From Pedobacter sp. (GTDB lineage: Bacteria; Bacteroidota; Bacteroidia; Sphingobacteriales; Sphingobacteriaceae), in NCBI GenBank assembly GCA_031119475.1, contig JAVHXV010000001.1, positions 917,116 through 981,115 of the forward strand: a stretch of DNA of 64,000 nucleotides. The letters are read 5' to 3'. The notes beneath the pieces were generated by a model. It saw only the letters and a program-made list of their open reading frames with translations. It was not told the DNA's origin and searched no databases. Within the stretch, counting starts at the first letter, position 1. Every line of letters begins with the position of its first letter. Below, one piece after another: positions 34,755 to 45,271 of the stretch. The position numbers were made by a program, and so were the translations under genes.

Positions 34755-37631
34755 ATGATGAAAAAAAAATTAACACTTCTTTTTTTATTGTTTACCAGTG
34801 TGGCCTTCGCCCAGAAAAAGCCACTAGACCACAATGTTTATGATTCATGGGAATCTGTAGGTGCCAAACAGCTCTCCAATGATGGCCTATGGGCGGCCTA
34901 TGCGATCAATCCGCAGGAAGGTGACGCAAACCTATACTTCCAGCAATCGGTAACTGGCCAGAAAATCAAAGTCGCCAGGGGAAGTGCTCCCCAGTTTGGA
35001 TTTGGTGGAAACAGCACCTCCATTTTTAGTGCCGACTCTAAATTTGCCGCTTTTGCCATTAAACCTTTGTTTAAGGATGTAAGGCTGGCCAAGATCAAAA
35101 AGAAGAAACCAGATGAAATGACCAAGGATACCCTGGCCATCGTGAACTTAACGACCCTGGCCGTTACAAAAGTGCCTAGGGTAAAATCCTATAAGTTTCC
35201 TGAAGAAGGACCGGCTCTATTGGCCTATAGCTTAGAAAAAGCTCCTGATACGAGTAAAAGGACAAGGCCAGGCGCGTCACCTGAGCAAAAAAATGATGGC
35301 GATAACTATCTGGCCGACGATGATGCGCCTGGCGCTGCAAGCAAGGAAGGTACAGACCTGATCTTAAAAAACTTAACCACTGGTATTGAACGTACCTTTA
35401 AATATGTCTCAGACTATTCTTTTAGCAAAGATGGAAAGCAGTTGGTATTTGCCTGCACAGGGGCTAAAAAAGACAAAGCAGCTCCACAAGGTGTATTTCT
35501 TTTGAACACCACTACTGGCGTACTTAAGACCCTGGTGAAAGGAAAGGGCAACTTTAAAAGTTTCATTTTCGACGAAGAAGGAGAAAAAATAGCTTTCTTG
35601 GGCGAAACAAATCCAGAAAAGCAGGAAATCAAAGATTACAACATCTACTATAATTCCATTACGCTAGATACTGCACAGGTCTTGGTAGATACCGATATTC
35701 CGGGCATGCCCGCTAAATTTGCGGTAAGTGGCGATGGGAGGCTGAACTTCAGTAAAGATGGAACCCGTCTGTTTTTTGGCATCGCGCCGATCAAAAAGGC
35801 AAAGGATACGACCCTGGTAGATTTTGAACATGCCAAGCTTGACATTTGGGGCTATAAGGATGATTATCTCCAGCCTATGCAGCTCAAAAATGCGGAAAGG
35901 GAATTAAAAAGAAGTTACCTCAGTACGATTGAAATCTTCAGTGCAGATCCGAAAATAGTTGCGCTTACAGATCCCAAATTGCCCGAAGCCAATATGGTGA
36001 ACGAGGGCAATGCAGGTTTTGTACTCGCATCAACCGATTATGGCAACCGGATACCCTCACAATGGACTGGCGGTTCGATCCGTGATTATTATTTGGTCGA
36101 TGTAAAGACTGGTGCACGCAAAAAGATCATCGAAAGCTTGGACGGCAATGCTACCGCTTCGCCCGATGGCAATTATATCCTGTATTATGATAAGAAAACC
36201 ATGCTGTGGAAGACCTATCAGATAGCTACAGGAAAGGTTACCGTATTAAATGCCGGCATGACAGTAAAATTCTATGATGAGGAAAATGATGTTCCAGACG
36301 ACCCGAACAGCTATGGCATTGGGGGATGGCTGGAAGAGGACAAAGCTGTGCTCTTATACGACCGATATGATATCTGGCAATTCTCTCCTGATGGAAAATC
36401 GGCACCAAAAAACCTGACCGCTGGTTTTGGTAGGGCCAACAACCTCAGCTTCAGGGTACAAAGGTTAAATCCAGATGCCCGTTTCTTCAGCAAGAAAGAC
36501 GTACTGTGGCTAGATGCCTTTAACAATACCACCAAAGAGAACGGTTTTTACCGCAAGGCGATCAACGACAGCAAAGCGCCAGAATTGGTGGTGATGGCAC
36601 CGGCCAAATACTCTAACCTCACCAAGGCCAAGAATGCAGACCTATTTATATACGATAAGGGAAGTTATGTCAATTCTCCAGACGTCTATATCTCTAAGGA
36701 TCTCAAAACAGCCAACAAGTTGAGCAGCACTAATCCACAACAGGGAAATTACAATTGGGGAACCGCTGAACTCGTCAAATGGACTACGCCTAAAGGTTAT
36801 CAATCTGAAGGTATCCTTTACAAACCAGAAAATTTTGACTCGAATAAAAAATATCCGATGATCGTTTATTTCTATGAAAAACTTTCTGAAGGATTATATG
36901 CCTACAATGCCCCTTCTCCTACTCCATCACGTCTGAATATCCCATTCTTTGTGAGCAATGGCTACCTGGTTTTCGCACCTGACATCAGTTATGAAACCGG
37001 GCATCCTGGAAAATCTGCCGAAGAGTTTATCAATTCTGGTGTAGAAAGCCTCAAGAAAAATGCCTGGGTAGATGGCAACAAGATCGGGATCCAGGGCCAA
37101 AGCTGGGGCGGCTATCAGGTAGCCCACCTCATTACGGCTACCAATATGTATGCGGCCGCATGGGCAGGTGCTCCTGTAGTGAACATGACTTCTGCCTATG
37201 GCGGGATCCGTTGGGAAAGCGGGATGAACAGACAGTTCCAATATGAAAAGACCCAAAGCCGCATCGGTGCTACCCTATGGGAAAAGCCAGAACTGTACAT
37301 CGAAAATTCGCCGCTCTTCAATTTGCCAAAGGTGACCACGCCAGTAGTGATCATGAGCAACGATGCTGATGGAGCCGTACCTTGGTACCAGGGAATTGAA
37401 ATGTTTACCGGATTAAAGCGTTTGGGCAAACCAGTATGGTTGCTGAACTATAACAATGAAGCGCACAACTTGGTACAACGCCAGAACAGAAAGGATATTC
37501 AGATCCGCGAGCAGCAATTCTTTGATTATTACCTCAAGGGAGCAAAAGCACCGGTTTGGATGGTCAGTGGCGTGCCAGCTATCGATAAGGGTAGAACGTG
37601 GGGATTTGAACTGACTGATGAAAAACCTTAA
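34755..37631 (+). CDS. S9 family peptidase (prolyl oligopeptidase type), exported
   Basis: 958 aa; signal peptide MMKKKLTLLFLLFTSVAFAQ. A long N-terminal propeller precedes the alpha/beta hydrolase with GQSWGGYQ (Ser783), NDADGAVPW (Asp about 872) and NEAHNL (His904). Cleaves short peptides, likely periplasmic. Much longer than DPP IV and unlike it in the propeller, so a separate S9 subgroup. Two adjacent ATGs at the start. Confidence 0.92.
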   Translation: MMKKKLTLLFLLFTSVAFAQKKPLDHNVYDSWESVGAKQLSNDGLWAAYAINPQEGDANLYFQQSVTGQKIKVARGSAPQFGFGGNSTSIFSADSKFAAFAIKPLFKDVRLAKIKKKKPDEMTKDTLAIVNLTTLAVTKVPRVKSYKFPEEGPALLAYSLEKAPDTSKRTRPGASPEQKNDGDNYLADDDAPGAASKEGTDLILKNLTTGIERTFKYVSDYSFSKDGKQLVFACTGAKKDKAAPQGVFLLNTTTGVLKTLVKGKGNFKSFIFDEEGEKIAFLGETNPEKQEIKDYNIYYNSITLDTAQVLVDTDIPGMPAKFAVSGDGRLNFSKDGTRLFFGIAPIKKAKDTTLVDFEHAKLDIWGYKDDYLQPMQLKNAERELKRSYLSTIEIFSADPKIVALTDPKLPEANMVNEGNAGFVLASTDYGNRIPSQWTGGSIRDYYLVDVKTGARKKIIESLDGNATASPDGNYILYYDKKTMLWKTYQIATGKVTVLNAGMTVKFYDEENDVPDDPNSYGIGGWLEEDKAVLLYDRYDIWQFSPDGKSAPKNLTAGFGRANNLSFRVQRLNPDARFFSKKDVLWLDAFNNTTKENGFYRKAINDSKAPELVVMAPAKYSNLTKAKNADLFIYDKGSYVNSPDVYISKDLKTANKLSSTNPQQGNYNWGTAELVKWTTPKGYQSEGILYKPENFDSNKKYPMIVYFYEKLSEGLYAYNAPSPTPSRLNIPFFVSNGYLVFAPDISYETGHPGKSAEEFINSGVESLKKNAWVDGNKIGIQGQSWGGYQVAHLITATNMYAAAWAGAPVVNMTSAYGGIRWESGMNRQFQYEKTQSRIGATLWEKPELYIENSPLFNLPKVTTPVVIMSNDADGAVPWYQGIEMFTGLKRLGKPVWLLNYNNEAHNLVQRQNRKDIQIREQQFFDYYLKGAKAPVWMVSGVPAIDKGRTWGFELTDEKP

Positions 37632-37678
37632 TCAGTTCTCAGTTAGCAGTTCTTAGTTGGCAACCAAGCTAACAATCG

Positions 37679-37725
37679 AACAATCCAACAATCCAACAAT
37701 CCAACAATCCAACAATCCAACAATA
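37679..37725. repeat. Tandem 8-bp repeat CAACAATC
   Basis: About five near-perfect units in the gap before the M14 carboxypeptidase gene. Confidence 0.85.
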
Positions 37726-37763
37726 AAACAATAGATCCATACTACCATCGAACACTAATCAAT

Positions 37764-38918
37764 ATGGACATCAGATCAATCCTATTGGGTTACGACAATT
37801 TCAAGGAAAAGCGGTTGAAAGACCGCTTTTTTAAACATCAGGAAGTGGTAGCACTTTTGTCCGATCTCCCCAGTCAATTTGAGATAAGAGCTTTGGGGAA
37901 GTCTTTCTTGGGAAAAAGCATCAACCTGGTGAAATGGGGAAATGGGAAGACTAAGGTTTTCCTTTGGAGCCAGATGCACGGCGATGAGGCAACGGGTACG
38001 ATGGCCCTGTTTGATCTTTTTCAATTTTTGCAGGGCGATGATCCCGCAGTCAAACTGTTGCGTGAAAACTGCTCCCTATACATGATCCCGATGGTCAATC
38101 CGGATGGTGCAGCGGCATTTACGAGGCGCAGTGCCCAGCAGATCGATATCAATCGCGATTATTTACAGCTTTTAACACCTGAGGCCAAGATCTTAAAACA
38201 ATGCAGGGATGAGATCCAACCTGACTTTGGATTCAACCTACATGACCAGATTACGCTCTGGAGCGTTTCGGGAAGCCTACAGCCAGCTACCCTATCCTTT
38301 TTGGCCCCTTCTCCAGATGCGGCCTCTACCATTACCCCTGCACGGGAGCGGGCGATGTTGGTAATTGCCGAAATGTTCGGTGAGGTGAACCCTACCATTC
38401 CGGGGCAGATTGGCATGTTCAAGGATGAATATGAGCCCAGGGCCTTTGGCGACAACTTTCAGGCAGCTGGCACATCAACCATATTAATCGAAGCTGGAGG
38501 ATATGCCAGCGACTATGAGAAGCAGGAAATCAGGCAATTTTATTTCCATGCCATGCTGGCTGGACTGCTATCCATTGCCGAAAAATCCTATACCAAGTTT
38601 ACGCTGAAGGATTATGACAACGTTCCAAAAAATAACAAGGAAATTTTTCATATCCTGGTGCACGATGTTGTTTTGAATGGAATTACCGTCAGCATTGGGA
38701 TCAATTATGATGAATATCCAGATCCTGATGGAAATGGCACGTATAAAACCTACGTTGTTCAAGACCTTGGGGATTTAAGCTTTTGCGATGCCTATCACCA
38801 TTACTCAGCCTCCAATGCAAAAATTAATGGTGAAATTGCCTTATTTAAATGTGCTGATTTTGAGTTGATAGCAGACGGTAGCGCGATTTTATCATTCAAA
38901 GATGGAAGATTGCTCTAA
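37764..38918 (+). CDS. M14 family zinc carboxypeptidase, cytoplasmic
   Basis: 384 aa. QMHGDE carries the first two zinc ligands (His72, Glu75) and FNLHDQ the third (His160); ILIEAGGY supplies the general base Glu243. NPDGAAAFTRR and INRDY are usual M14 substrate-side motifs. No signal peptide, so it acts in the cytoplasm or by another route, perhaps on peptides or cell-wall fragments. A C-terminal segment of about 100 residues extends past the catalytic domain. Confidence 0.88.
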   Translation: MDIRSILLGYDNFKEKRLKDRFFKHQEVVALLSDLPSQFEIRALGKSFLGKSINLVKWGNGKTKVFLWSQMHGDEATGTMALFDLFQFLQGDDPAVKLLRENCSLYMIPMVNPDGAAAFTRRSAQQIDINRDYLQLLTPEAKILKQCRDEIQPDFGFNLHDQITLWSVSGSLQPATLSFLAPSPDAASTITPARERAMLVIAEMFGEVNPTIPGQIGMFKDEYEPRAFGDNFQAAGTSTILIEAGGYASDYEKQEIRQFYFHAMLAGLLSIAEKSYTKFTLKDYDNVPKNNKEIFHILVHDVVLNGITVSIGINYDEYPDPDGNGTYKTYVVQDLGDLSFCDAYHHYSASNAKINGEIALFKCADFELIADGSAILSFKDGRLL

Positions 38919-38951
38919 AAAATATTTAATTTCAACATTTAAAAGATTGAA

Positions 38952-40235
38952 ATGACACTGAGTAGAATTTGGTCGGGCTTTATCATAGTTGCTATTGCTG
39001 TAGCCTGTTTTAAGTTTGCTTTTCTTGGGCATACGGCAATTTTTAGCGAAATGGTGATCGGCAAAGCTGATCCACTGATTCCAAACAGCGTGGATGGCGT
39101 GATCGAAACCTGCAAAACAGCAGTGACCATCTGCATCGGGCTGATCGGGATCATGGCCCTGTTCATGGGCTTTATGAGCATCGCCGAAAAAGCCGGGGGC
39201 ATTAGGCTGCTCTCCAGGATCATAGGACCTTTTTTCTCTAAAATATTTCCAGACGTACCCAAAGGACATCCAGCCACCGGCCACATGGTGATGAACTTTT
39301 CGGCCAATCTATTGGGCCTGGATAATGCCGCAACTCCATTTGGAATAAAGGCCATGGAAAGCTTGCAGGAGCTCAATCCAAACAAGGAAGTAGCTTCGAA
39401 TGCGCAGATCATGTTCCTTTGCCTACATGCGTCTGGACTTACCTTGATCCCCGTTAGTATCATTGCCGTGCGCGCCAGTCTGAAAGTCCCTGCGGCCAAT
39501 CCTACAGACATCTTCATTCCCTGCATGATTGCCACTTTTGTAGCGACCATGGCGGCCATGATCATCGTTTCGTTCAAACAGAAAATTAATCTTTTACAGC
39601 CAGTGATACTGAGCTGGGTATTGGGCATTTCGGCCGTAATTGCCGGATTGGTGCTTTATCTGGTCAGACTTAGCAGTGAGGAACTGCAAAGTTTTTCGGG
39701 ACTGCTCAGCAATGGCCTCATCCTGTTCATATTTCTTTCCATTGTGCTCGGCGGGCTCTATAAAAAAATAGACATTTTTGATGCATTTATCGAAGGTGCC
39801 AAAGGCGGTTTCGAAACAGCCATTAAAATTATCCCTTATTTGGTTGGAATGTTAATTGCCATTAGCCTCTTGCGTTCAAGTGGCACTTTTGGCCTGGTAA
39901 TCGATGGGTTTAAGAGCATATTTTCTGCGCTGGGCACAGATACCCGATTTATTGACGGCATGCCAACAGCATTGATCAAGCCGTTAAGTGGTGGAGGCGC
40001 CCGTGGGATGATGATCGATACCATGAATGCAAAAGGGGCAGATTCCTTTGCAGGAACCTTAGCTGGCATACTCCAAGGCTCATCGGATACGACATTTTAT
40101 GTCATTGCCGTATACTTCGGGGCAGTAAACGTTAAAAACAGCCGTTATTCGGTATGGGCGATGCTATTGGCAGATTTTGTCGGAATCTGTACAGCAATCG
40201 GATTGTGCTATCTTTTCTTCGGAAGCAGACTTTAG
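38952..40235 (+). CDS. Nucleoside-recognition (Gate) domain membrane protein, SpmA/SpmB fusion type
   Basis: 427 aa with about ten TM segments. The first half (GHPATGHMVMNFSANLLGLDNAATPFG) matches SpmA; the second half (FDAFIEGAKGGFETAIKIIPYLVGM and KPLSGGGARGMM) matches SpmB. Bacteroidota often encode them as one protein; the role outside sporulation is unknown. Follows the M14 gene by 33 bp, likely the same transcript. Confidence 0.9.
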   Translation: MTLSRIWSGFIIVAIAVACFKFAFLGHTAIFSEMVIGKADPLIPNSVDGVIETCKTAVTICIGLIGIMALFMGFMSIAEKAGGIRLLSRIIGPFFSKIFPDVPKGHPATGHMVMNFSANLLGLDNAATPFGIKAMESLQELNPNKEVASNAQIMFLCLHASGLTLIPVSIIAVRASLKVPAANPTDIFIPCMIATFVATMAAMIIVSFKQKINLLQPVILSWVLGISAVIAGLVLYLVRLSSEELQSFSGLLSNGLILFIFLSIVLGGLYKKIDIFDAFIEGAKGGFETAIKIIPYLVGMLIAISLLRSSGTFGLVIDGFKSIFSALGTDTRFIDGMPTALIKPLSGGGARGMMIDTMNAKGADSFAGTLAGILQGSSDTTFYVIAVYFGAVNVKNSRYSVWAMLLADFVGICTAIGLCYLFFGSRL

Positions 40236-40349
40236 TTAGTTCTTAGTTAACAGTTCTTAGTTAACAGTTCTCAGTTAATGAGGGCATGTTCGCAGTATAT
40301 TGCATCTGCAAATGCTCTACAACTCAACAAATCACAACTCGGCCCTACA

Positions 40350-40604
40350 CTAGGCCATGGCGTAGTTGGAATCTACCGGAGTTTCTATTTTGCTGATGAT
40401 CTGGTCTAAGACTTTGGAATCAAGGTTGGTGAATTTAGAGGAGTACCACTTTGATGTCTTTTCATCAAGCCAAACACAGAATGAATGGCAGTCTTCTAAA
40501 ATTACGGCGTAGGTCAAATGAAATTCATCATGAATTCGCATACAGAAACCATTAAAGGTCTTCCCTTTAACATCGAATTGGAGGTTTAGATAATCGTTCA
40601 ACAT
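40350..40604 (-). CDS. Small hypothetical protein (84 aa)
   Basis: Starts at MLNDYLNLQFDV; the open frame upstream lies in GCGTAAAGCGG low-complexity DNA and is not used. No family recognised. Contains RIHDEFHLTYAVILED and SFCVWLDEKTSKWYSSKF; no TM segment or signal. Monocistronic in appearance. Confidence 0.55.
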   Translation of the reverse strand: MLNDYLNLQFDVKGKTFNGFCMRIHDEFHLTYAVILEDCHSFCVWLDEKTSKWYSSKFTNLDSKVLDQIISKIETPVDSNYAMA

Positions 40605-40669
40605 GGTTTTTGGCTTTAGGTTGAAGATTAACAACAGCGCTGCAAGAAAGTTTTGAAAAAGTGAGAATG

Positions 40670-40898
<229 letters not shown>

Positions 40899-40908
<10 letters not shown>

Positions 40909-42482
40909 GAAGCAGTCTGGTTCAGCAGTTCAAAAAATTTGGTCAATCCTTTGCCGGTAGCTTTTTCAAAGGATTCTTTCATGTCTGTAGGCGACGGATG
41001 TTTATTTTTCCATTTTTGGAAATAGGCCTTGAAACCTGCATCTACTTGGTCCCTCCCGATAGCGGCTTCTAACGAGTACATCCATAATGCTGCCTTGAGA
41101 TAGGAAGCGGTCGAATAATCGTCTGAATTTTTAAATTGATCTGACGGTTGCTCAATGGCCATTTCCATCGGGATACCTTGTGCGAGGGCATTGTACAGCG
41201 CACCCTGGAACTGATCTAGTGGCAGTTCTTTCACTTTTGCTGGGATGGCATCACCAAAAATAGAATTCGACTTGTATTTTTCGGCTTCATACCTAAATTG
41301 GAAATAGCTGTTCATGCCTTCGTCCTGCCAAGCATGGATGCGTTCATTACTGCCCAGCATGCTCATGAACCAGTTATGCCCCACTTCGTGGGTAATGACA
41401 GCATCTAACGTTTCTGGTTTGGCATCTGGACTGGTGATCAAGGTGATGGTCGGGTATTCCATTCCGCCACTAGCATTGTTTTTAGGGCCTTCAATGGCCT
41501 GTACAACAGGATATTCGTATTCGCCGATCCAATTGCTGTAATGTTTTACGGCATCTTTTACATAATCGATGCTATTGACCCATAAACTTTTCTTTTTGTT
41601 GTGATAATAGGTAAAAGCATCTACACTCCTACCAGATGCTAATTTGATGGTATCGTATTGGATGACAAAATTCTGGTCGGCAAACCAAGCGAAATCCGGG
41701 ACATTGTTCATGACATAGCTCAATGTTTTCTTCCCATTGGGATTTTTTGGCACATACAGTGCTGGCTTATCACCACGGTTGGAGGTATTTTTGGCACCGA
41801 TGGATTTATATTGCGCCAGTTCATCAGCATTTTGCAGCACACCCGTTGCCCCTACAATATAGCTGCTTGGCAGAGTGATGTTTACTTTATAATTGGCATA
41901 CTCACTGTAAAATTCGCCCATGTCCAAATACGGAAATTCATGCCATCCGTCTTTATCAAAAACCGCAGGTTTGGGATACCACTGGGTAACCATGTATTCG
42001 CCATCTGCAAAACCTGATCGGGAGAAATAGTTGGGCAACTTAACGATAAAATCTGTAGCGATACTCACTGATTCTCCAGGTTTTAGGGGCTTCTCAAGTT
42101 TCACCTTAATGATATCGATATATTGCGGATTGGGATGGGCTTCAGTGACCAATGCCTTTCCGTTTGAACTGAAATTCAGGCCATCAATCTGTCCGTAAGT
42201 AAAATTATTCAGTTTTTCTTTTCTTGACGCATCGTTCTTAAGCTGCTGGAACAAGGCCGTACTTTCTTGCTTATAGGCATTTGGCCAGATGTGGAACCAA
42301 ATAAAATCTAAGGTAGAAGTAGAATTATTTTTATAGTCAATAATCTCATTACCCTTTAAGGTCTGGTTCTGAGGATCGAGCGCTACGTTGATGGTATAAT
42401 CCAACTGTTGTTGCCAATATTGGTCTTGGGCATGTACGGCAGCACTCGCAAGGAGCAGGAGCATTAAAATATATCTCTTCAT
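40899..42482 (-). CDS. M1 family metallopeptidase, exported
   Basis: 527 aa; signal peptide MKRYILMLLLLASAAVHAQ. HEVGH-x18-E (in THEVGHNW and WQDEG) is the gluzincin zinc site; GGMEYPT is the M1 substrate-binding GxMEN-type motif. Aminopeptidase, likely periplasmic or outer-membrane-facing. The C terminus stops soon after the helical domain (ELLNQTASFK), shorter than many M1 proteins. Confidence 0.9.
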
Positions 42483-42485
42483 GAT

Positions 42486-42715
42486 TAGATTTTTTTTGGA
42501 AGATAATGAAATTGTTGGTTAGTTGTTTGGTTGATTAGTTGTTTGGTTGGCTTTCAGTCCAAAGTCAGAAGTCAGAAGTCGGGAAGTCCGATGATAAAGT
42601 CCAGAAGTCCAATTAGATTATTGTTAAAGAGAACTTTTTGAAAGTTGGTCATTGGCCACTAGTCATTGGTCACTAGTCATTGGTCATTAGTCTTTGTTCT
42701 TTTGTCTTTGCTCTT
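42486..42715. repeat. Low-complexity spacer (TTGTTTGGTTG, AAGTCAGAAGTC, GTCATTGGTCA, TTTGCTCTTTTGTC words)
   Basis: Four successive blocks of degenerate short words fill the gap between the M1 peptidase and oxidoreductase genes. No gene seen. Confidence 0.8.
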
Positions 42716-43738
42716 TTATCTTTGCTCTTTTGTCTTTGCGCTCTGCTCTATTCTGCCCATCACTGACGCAAAAATTTCATATGACGTCAATCGGGCAGCG
42801 TGATCATAGAGGTGAGAGGTGACCATGATTTCGTCTACCTGTGTTTCTGCAATAAATGCCGACAATTGATCTTGGAGCGTAGCTGGGCCACCTATAAATG
42901 CGATGGCCAACATCTGTGCCACTGCAGCAGCTTCCATTTCATTCCAAATGGTATCCATATCGGCAACGGGTGGCTGCAATAACTTTCTTTTGCCCGATAC
43001 GATGCCCAAGAACAGTTGTTTGACCGAGCTCGAAAGGTATTCGGCTTCTTCATCGCTCGGAGCTGCCACTACGTTTACACAGGACAAGACATAAGGTTGA
43101 TCCAATACTGCCGAGGGCCGAAAATTTTGTCGATAGATCTGGATGGCCTCCCTAAAATAAGTTGGCGCAAAATGACTGGCAAATGCATAAGGTAATCCGT
43201 AAGATGCCGCTAGATGTGCGCTTTCCGTGCTTGAGCCCAAAATCCAGATGGGTACTTCAGTCCCTTCGCCAGGGATGGCCCTTACCCTATTGTCGAGCGG
43301 ATCAGCAGAAAGGTATTGTTGCAGTTTGCGGACATCCTGAGGGAAATGATGTGGCGAATGGAACCTTTCTCCCCTGATTTCCATCGCTGTAATCTGGTCG
43401 GTGCCCGGTGCTCGGCCCAGTCCGAGGTCGATGCGGTCGGGATAGAGTGTGGCCAAAGTCCCGAATTGCTCGGCAACGATCAACGGTGCATGGTTGGGCA
43501 ACATAATTCCACCTGCGCCTACACGGATGGTGTTTGTGTGTCCGGCAATATGGCCGATCAATACAGCGGTGGCCGAACTGGCTACACTGGCCATGTTATG
43601 GTGTTCTGCCAGCCAATAGCGTGTATAGCCCAACTTTTCTACATGCTGGGCCAGATCAACACTGTTTTTAAAGGTATCTGCAGGAGTTTTATCTTTGATA
43701 ACGGTTGCAAGGTCTAAAACCGAATAGGAAACTTTCAT
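42716..43738 (-). CDS. LLM class flavin-dependent oxidoreductase (luciferase-like)
   Basis: 340 aa from [37 protein letters not shown] and [11 protein letters not shown] are typical of the MsnO8/YhbW-type luciferase-like monooxygenase group. Uses reduced FMN; the substrate is unknown. A -7 box lies 3 bp before the ATG, suggesting a leaderless message. No operon partner. Confidence 0.92.
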   Translation of the reverse strand: MKVSYSVLDLATVIKDKTPADTFKNSVDLAQHVEKLGYTRYWLAEHHNMASVASSATAVLIGHIAGHTNTIRVGAGGIMLPNHAPLIVAEQFGTLATLYPDRIDLGLGRAPGTDQITAMEIRGERFHSPHHFPQDVRKLQQYLSADPLDNRVRAIPGEGTEVPIWILGSSTESAHLAASYGLPYAFASHFAPTYFREAIQIYRQNFRPSAVLDQPYVLSCVNVVAAPSDEEAEYLSSSVKQLFLGIVSGKRKLLQPPVADMDTIWNEMEAAAVAQMLAIAFIGGPATLQDQLSAFIAETQVDEIMVTSHLYDHAARLTSYEIFASVMGRIEQSAKTKEQR

Positions 43739-43741
43739 GTA

Positions 43742-43749
43742 CAAAGATA
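43742..43749 (-). promoter_or_regulatory. -7 box TATCTTTG directly before the oxidoreductase ATG
   Basis: Perfect TAnnTTTG followed by TAC and ATG. Confidence 0.6.
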
Positions 43750-43783
43750 ATTAGCCGATTACTGAGATGGTGGCCATAAAAAT

Positions 43784-43981
43784 CTACGAATTGTCATTTA
43801 ACCGATTTTTACTTTTAGACAGATCTTCACTTACCGGCCCATCTGATGGCAGGGATTTTTCTTGGCCTGCTTCCGTTCCCCCAATCAAAAGGTTTCCTTC
43901 GTCATCGGTATCAATTTCTTCGTTTGTTTTTCTAGAGACGGGATCTAGTTCTTCCTTTGGTCCATTTTGCTTATTTTCCAT
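43784..43981 (-). CDS. Small hydrophilic hypothetical protein (65 aa)
   Basis: Highly charged and Asn/Ser/Glu-rich, no hydrophobic segment, probably disordered. Contains EEIDTDDEGNLLIGG. No family recognised. Divergent from the membrane protein gene at 44090. Confidence 0.55.
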   Translation of the reverse strand: MENKQNGPKEELDPVSRKTNEEIDTDDEGNLLIGGTEAGQEKSLPSDGPVSEDLSKSKNRLNDNS

Positions 43982-44089
43982 AATATAGAGTTTTCATTAC
44001 TAAGTAAAAAAGTCTGTAAAAAGTTTTAAAAATTAGGCCCAACCAAACATATCGTTCCAAATTGGGTTTTGTTTGCAGCATATTGACTT

Positions 44090-44455
44090 ATGGAAATGAT
44101 ATTTATTTTGGCCATTCCGGTGGCCTGCATTGCTTGGACATTCACGAAAGAAGAGGTTTTTAGGGAAGTGCACGACTTCTGCGTCGATAAATCGCAGAGC
44201 TGTTCGCGATTATATAAAAGGAAATTCTTTTACCTTTTTACCTGTGAATATTGCTTCAGCCATTATGTTACGGCCCTAATCTTACTCATGACGCAGTATC
44301 AATTGGTTTATCCCGACTGGAGGGGCTATATCTTATCGGGCTTTTCCATCGTTTGGATTGCCAATGTGTACATGAGCATCTACAACCTGATCCGCATCGA
44401 CCTCAAAAAGCAAAAAATCATCGCGAAAAAGGAGGAACAGGAGATACAGAGTTGA
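44090..44455 (+). CDS. Hypothetical small membrane protein with CxxC motif
   Basis: 121 aa, three hydrophobic segments (start, about 60-75 and 85-105). FTCEYCFSHYVTALILL places a CxxC pair at the edge of a TM helix, which may bind metal. N-terminal cytosolic or periplasmic loop has DFCVDKSQSC. C terminus is basic. Reminiscent of DUF1360 proteins but not securely assigned. Confidence 0.6.
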   Translation: MEMIFILAIPVACIAWTFTKEEVFREVHDFCVDKSQSCSRLYKRKFFYLFTCEYCFSHYVTALILLMTQYQLVYPDWRGYILSGFSIVWIANVYMSIYNLIRIDLKKQKIIAKKEEQEIQS

Positions 44456-45271
44456 GTTAAAGGTTGAGGTTCAAAGTAGAAAGTAGAAAGTCAAAAGTAT
44501 AAAGTAGAAAGACATAGTTAAAAAACATAGTTCTAGAAAACCCTCATCTGTGAAATCGACTTAAATCTGTGAAATCATCCGCGCAGCGACAGTGAAGTGA
44601 AAAGTAGAAAGTAGAAAGTAGAAAGATATAGTTCTAGAATCACATCTGTGAAATCATCCGCGCAGCGATAATGAAGTATAGGATTAAGAGAAAGGAGAAA
44701 GGAGAAAGGAGCAAAAAGCAAAGAACAATGGAACAATGAACCAATGAACCAATGACTCAATAAAACAATACCTCCCTAACCAATCTGTGAAATCTAATTA
44801 CATCTGTGAAATCATCCGCGCAGCGATAATGAAGTATAGAGTAAAGAGCAAGGAGCAAAGAGCAAAGAGCAAAGAACAATGGAACAATTGAACAATGCCT
44901 CTCTAACTAATCTGTGAAATCATCAGCGAAGCGACAGTGAAGTGGAAAGTATAAAGTATAAAGTAGAAAGACATAGTGTAGAAAACCACAACTGTGAAAT
45001 CTACTTAAATCTGTGAAATCATCCGCGCAGCGATAATGAAGTGGAAAGTATAAAGTATAAAGTAGAAAGACATAGTTCTAGAAAATCACATCTTTGAAAT
45101 CATCCGCGAAGCGATAACAAAGTATTAGCGTATTAAGAGCAAAGAACAATGGAACAATGGAACAATGACCCAATGACCCAATAAAGCAATGCCCACCTAA
45201 ACCAATCTGTGAATTCTACTTCACGCTAATCGCCTTACGCTTTTCGCTATACGCTTATCGCCTATCGCCCA
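44456..45271. repeat. 816-bp gene-free region with six copies of a 34-bp repeat
   Basis: The repeat ATCTGTGAAATCATCCGCGC, followed by AGCGATAATGAAGT, starts at 44565, 44644, 44802, 44910, 45009 and 45090 with few changes. Extra half units AATCTGTGAAATC occur near 44546, 44782, 44990 and 45203. Between copies are AAAGTATAAAGTAGAAAG words and AACAATGGAACAATG words. No gene is supported. Confidence 0.85.

Noticed and set aside
44456..45271. Possible CRISPR array
   Set aside because: Repeat spacing is irregular, intervening sequences are themselves repeated low-complexity words, and no cas genes are nearby.
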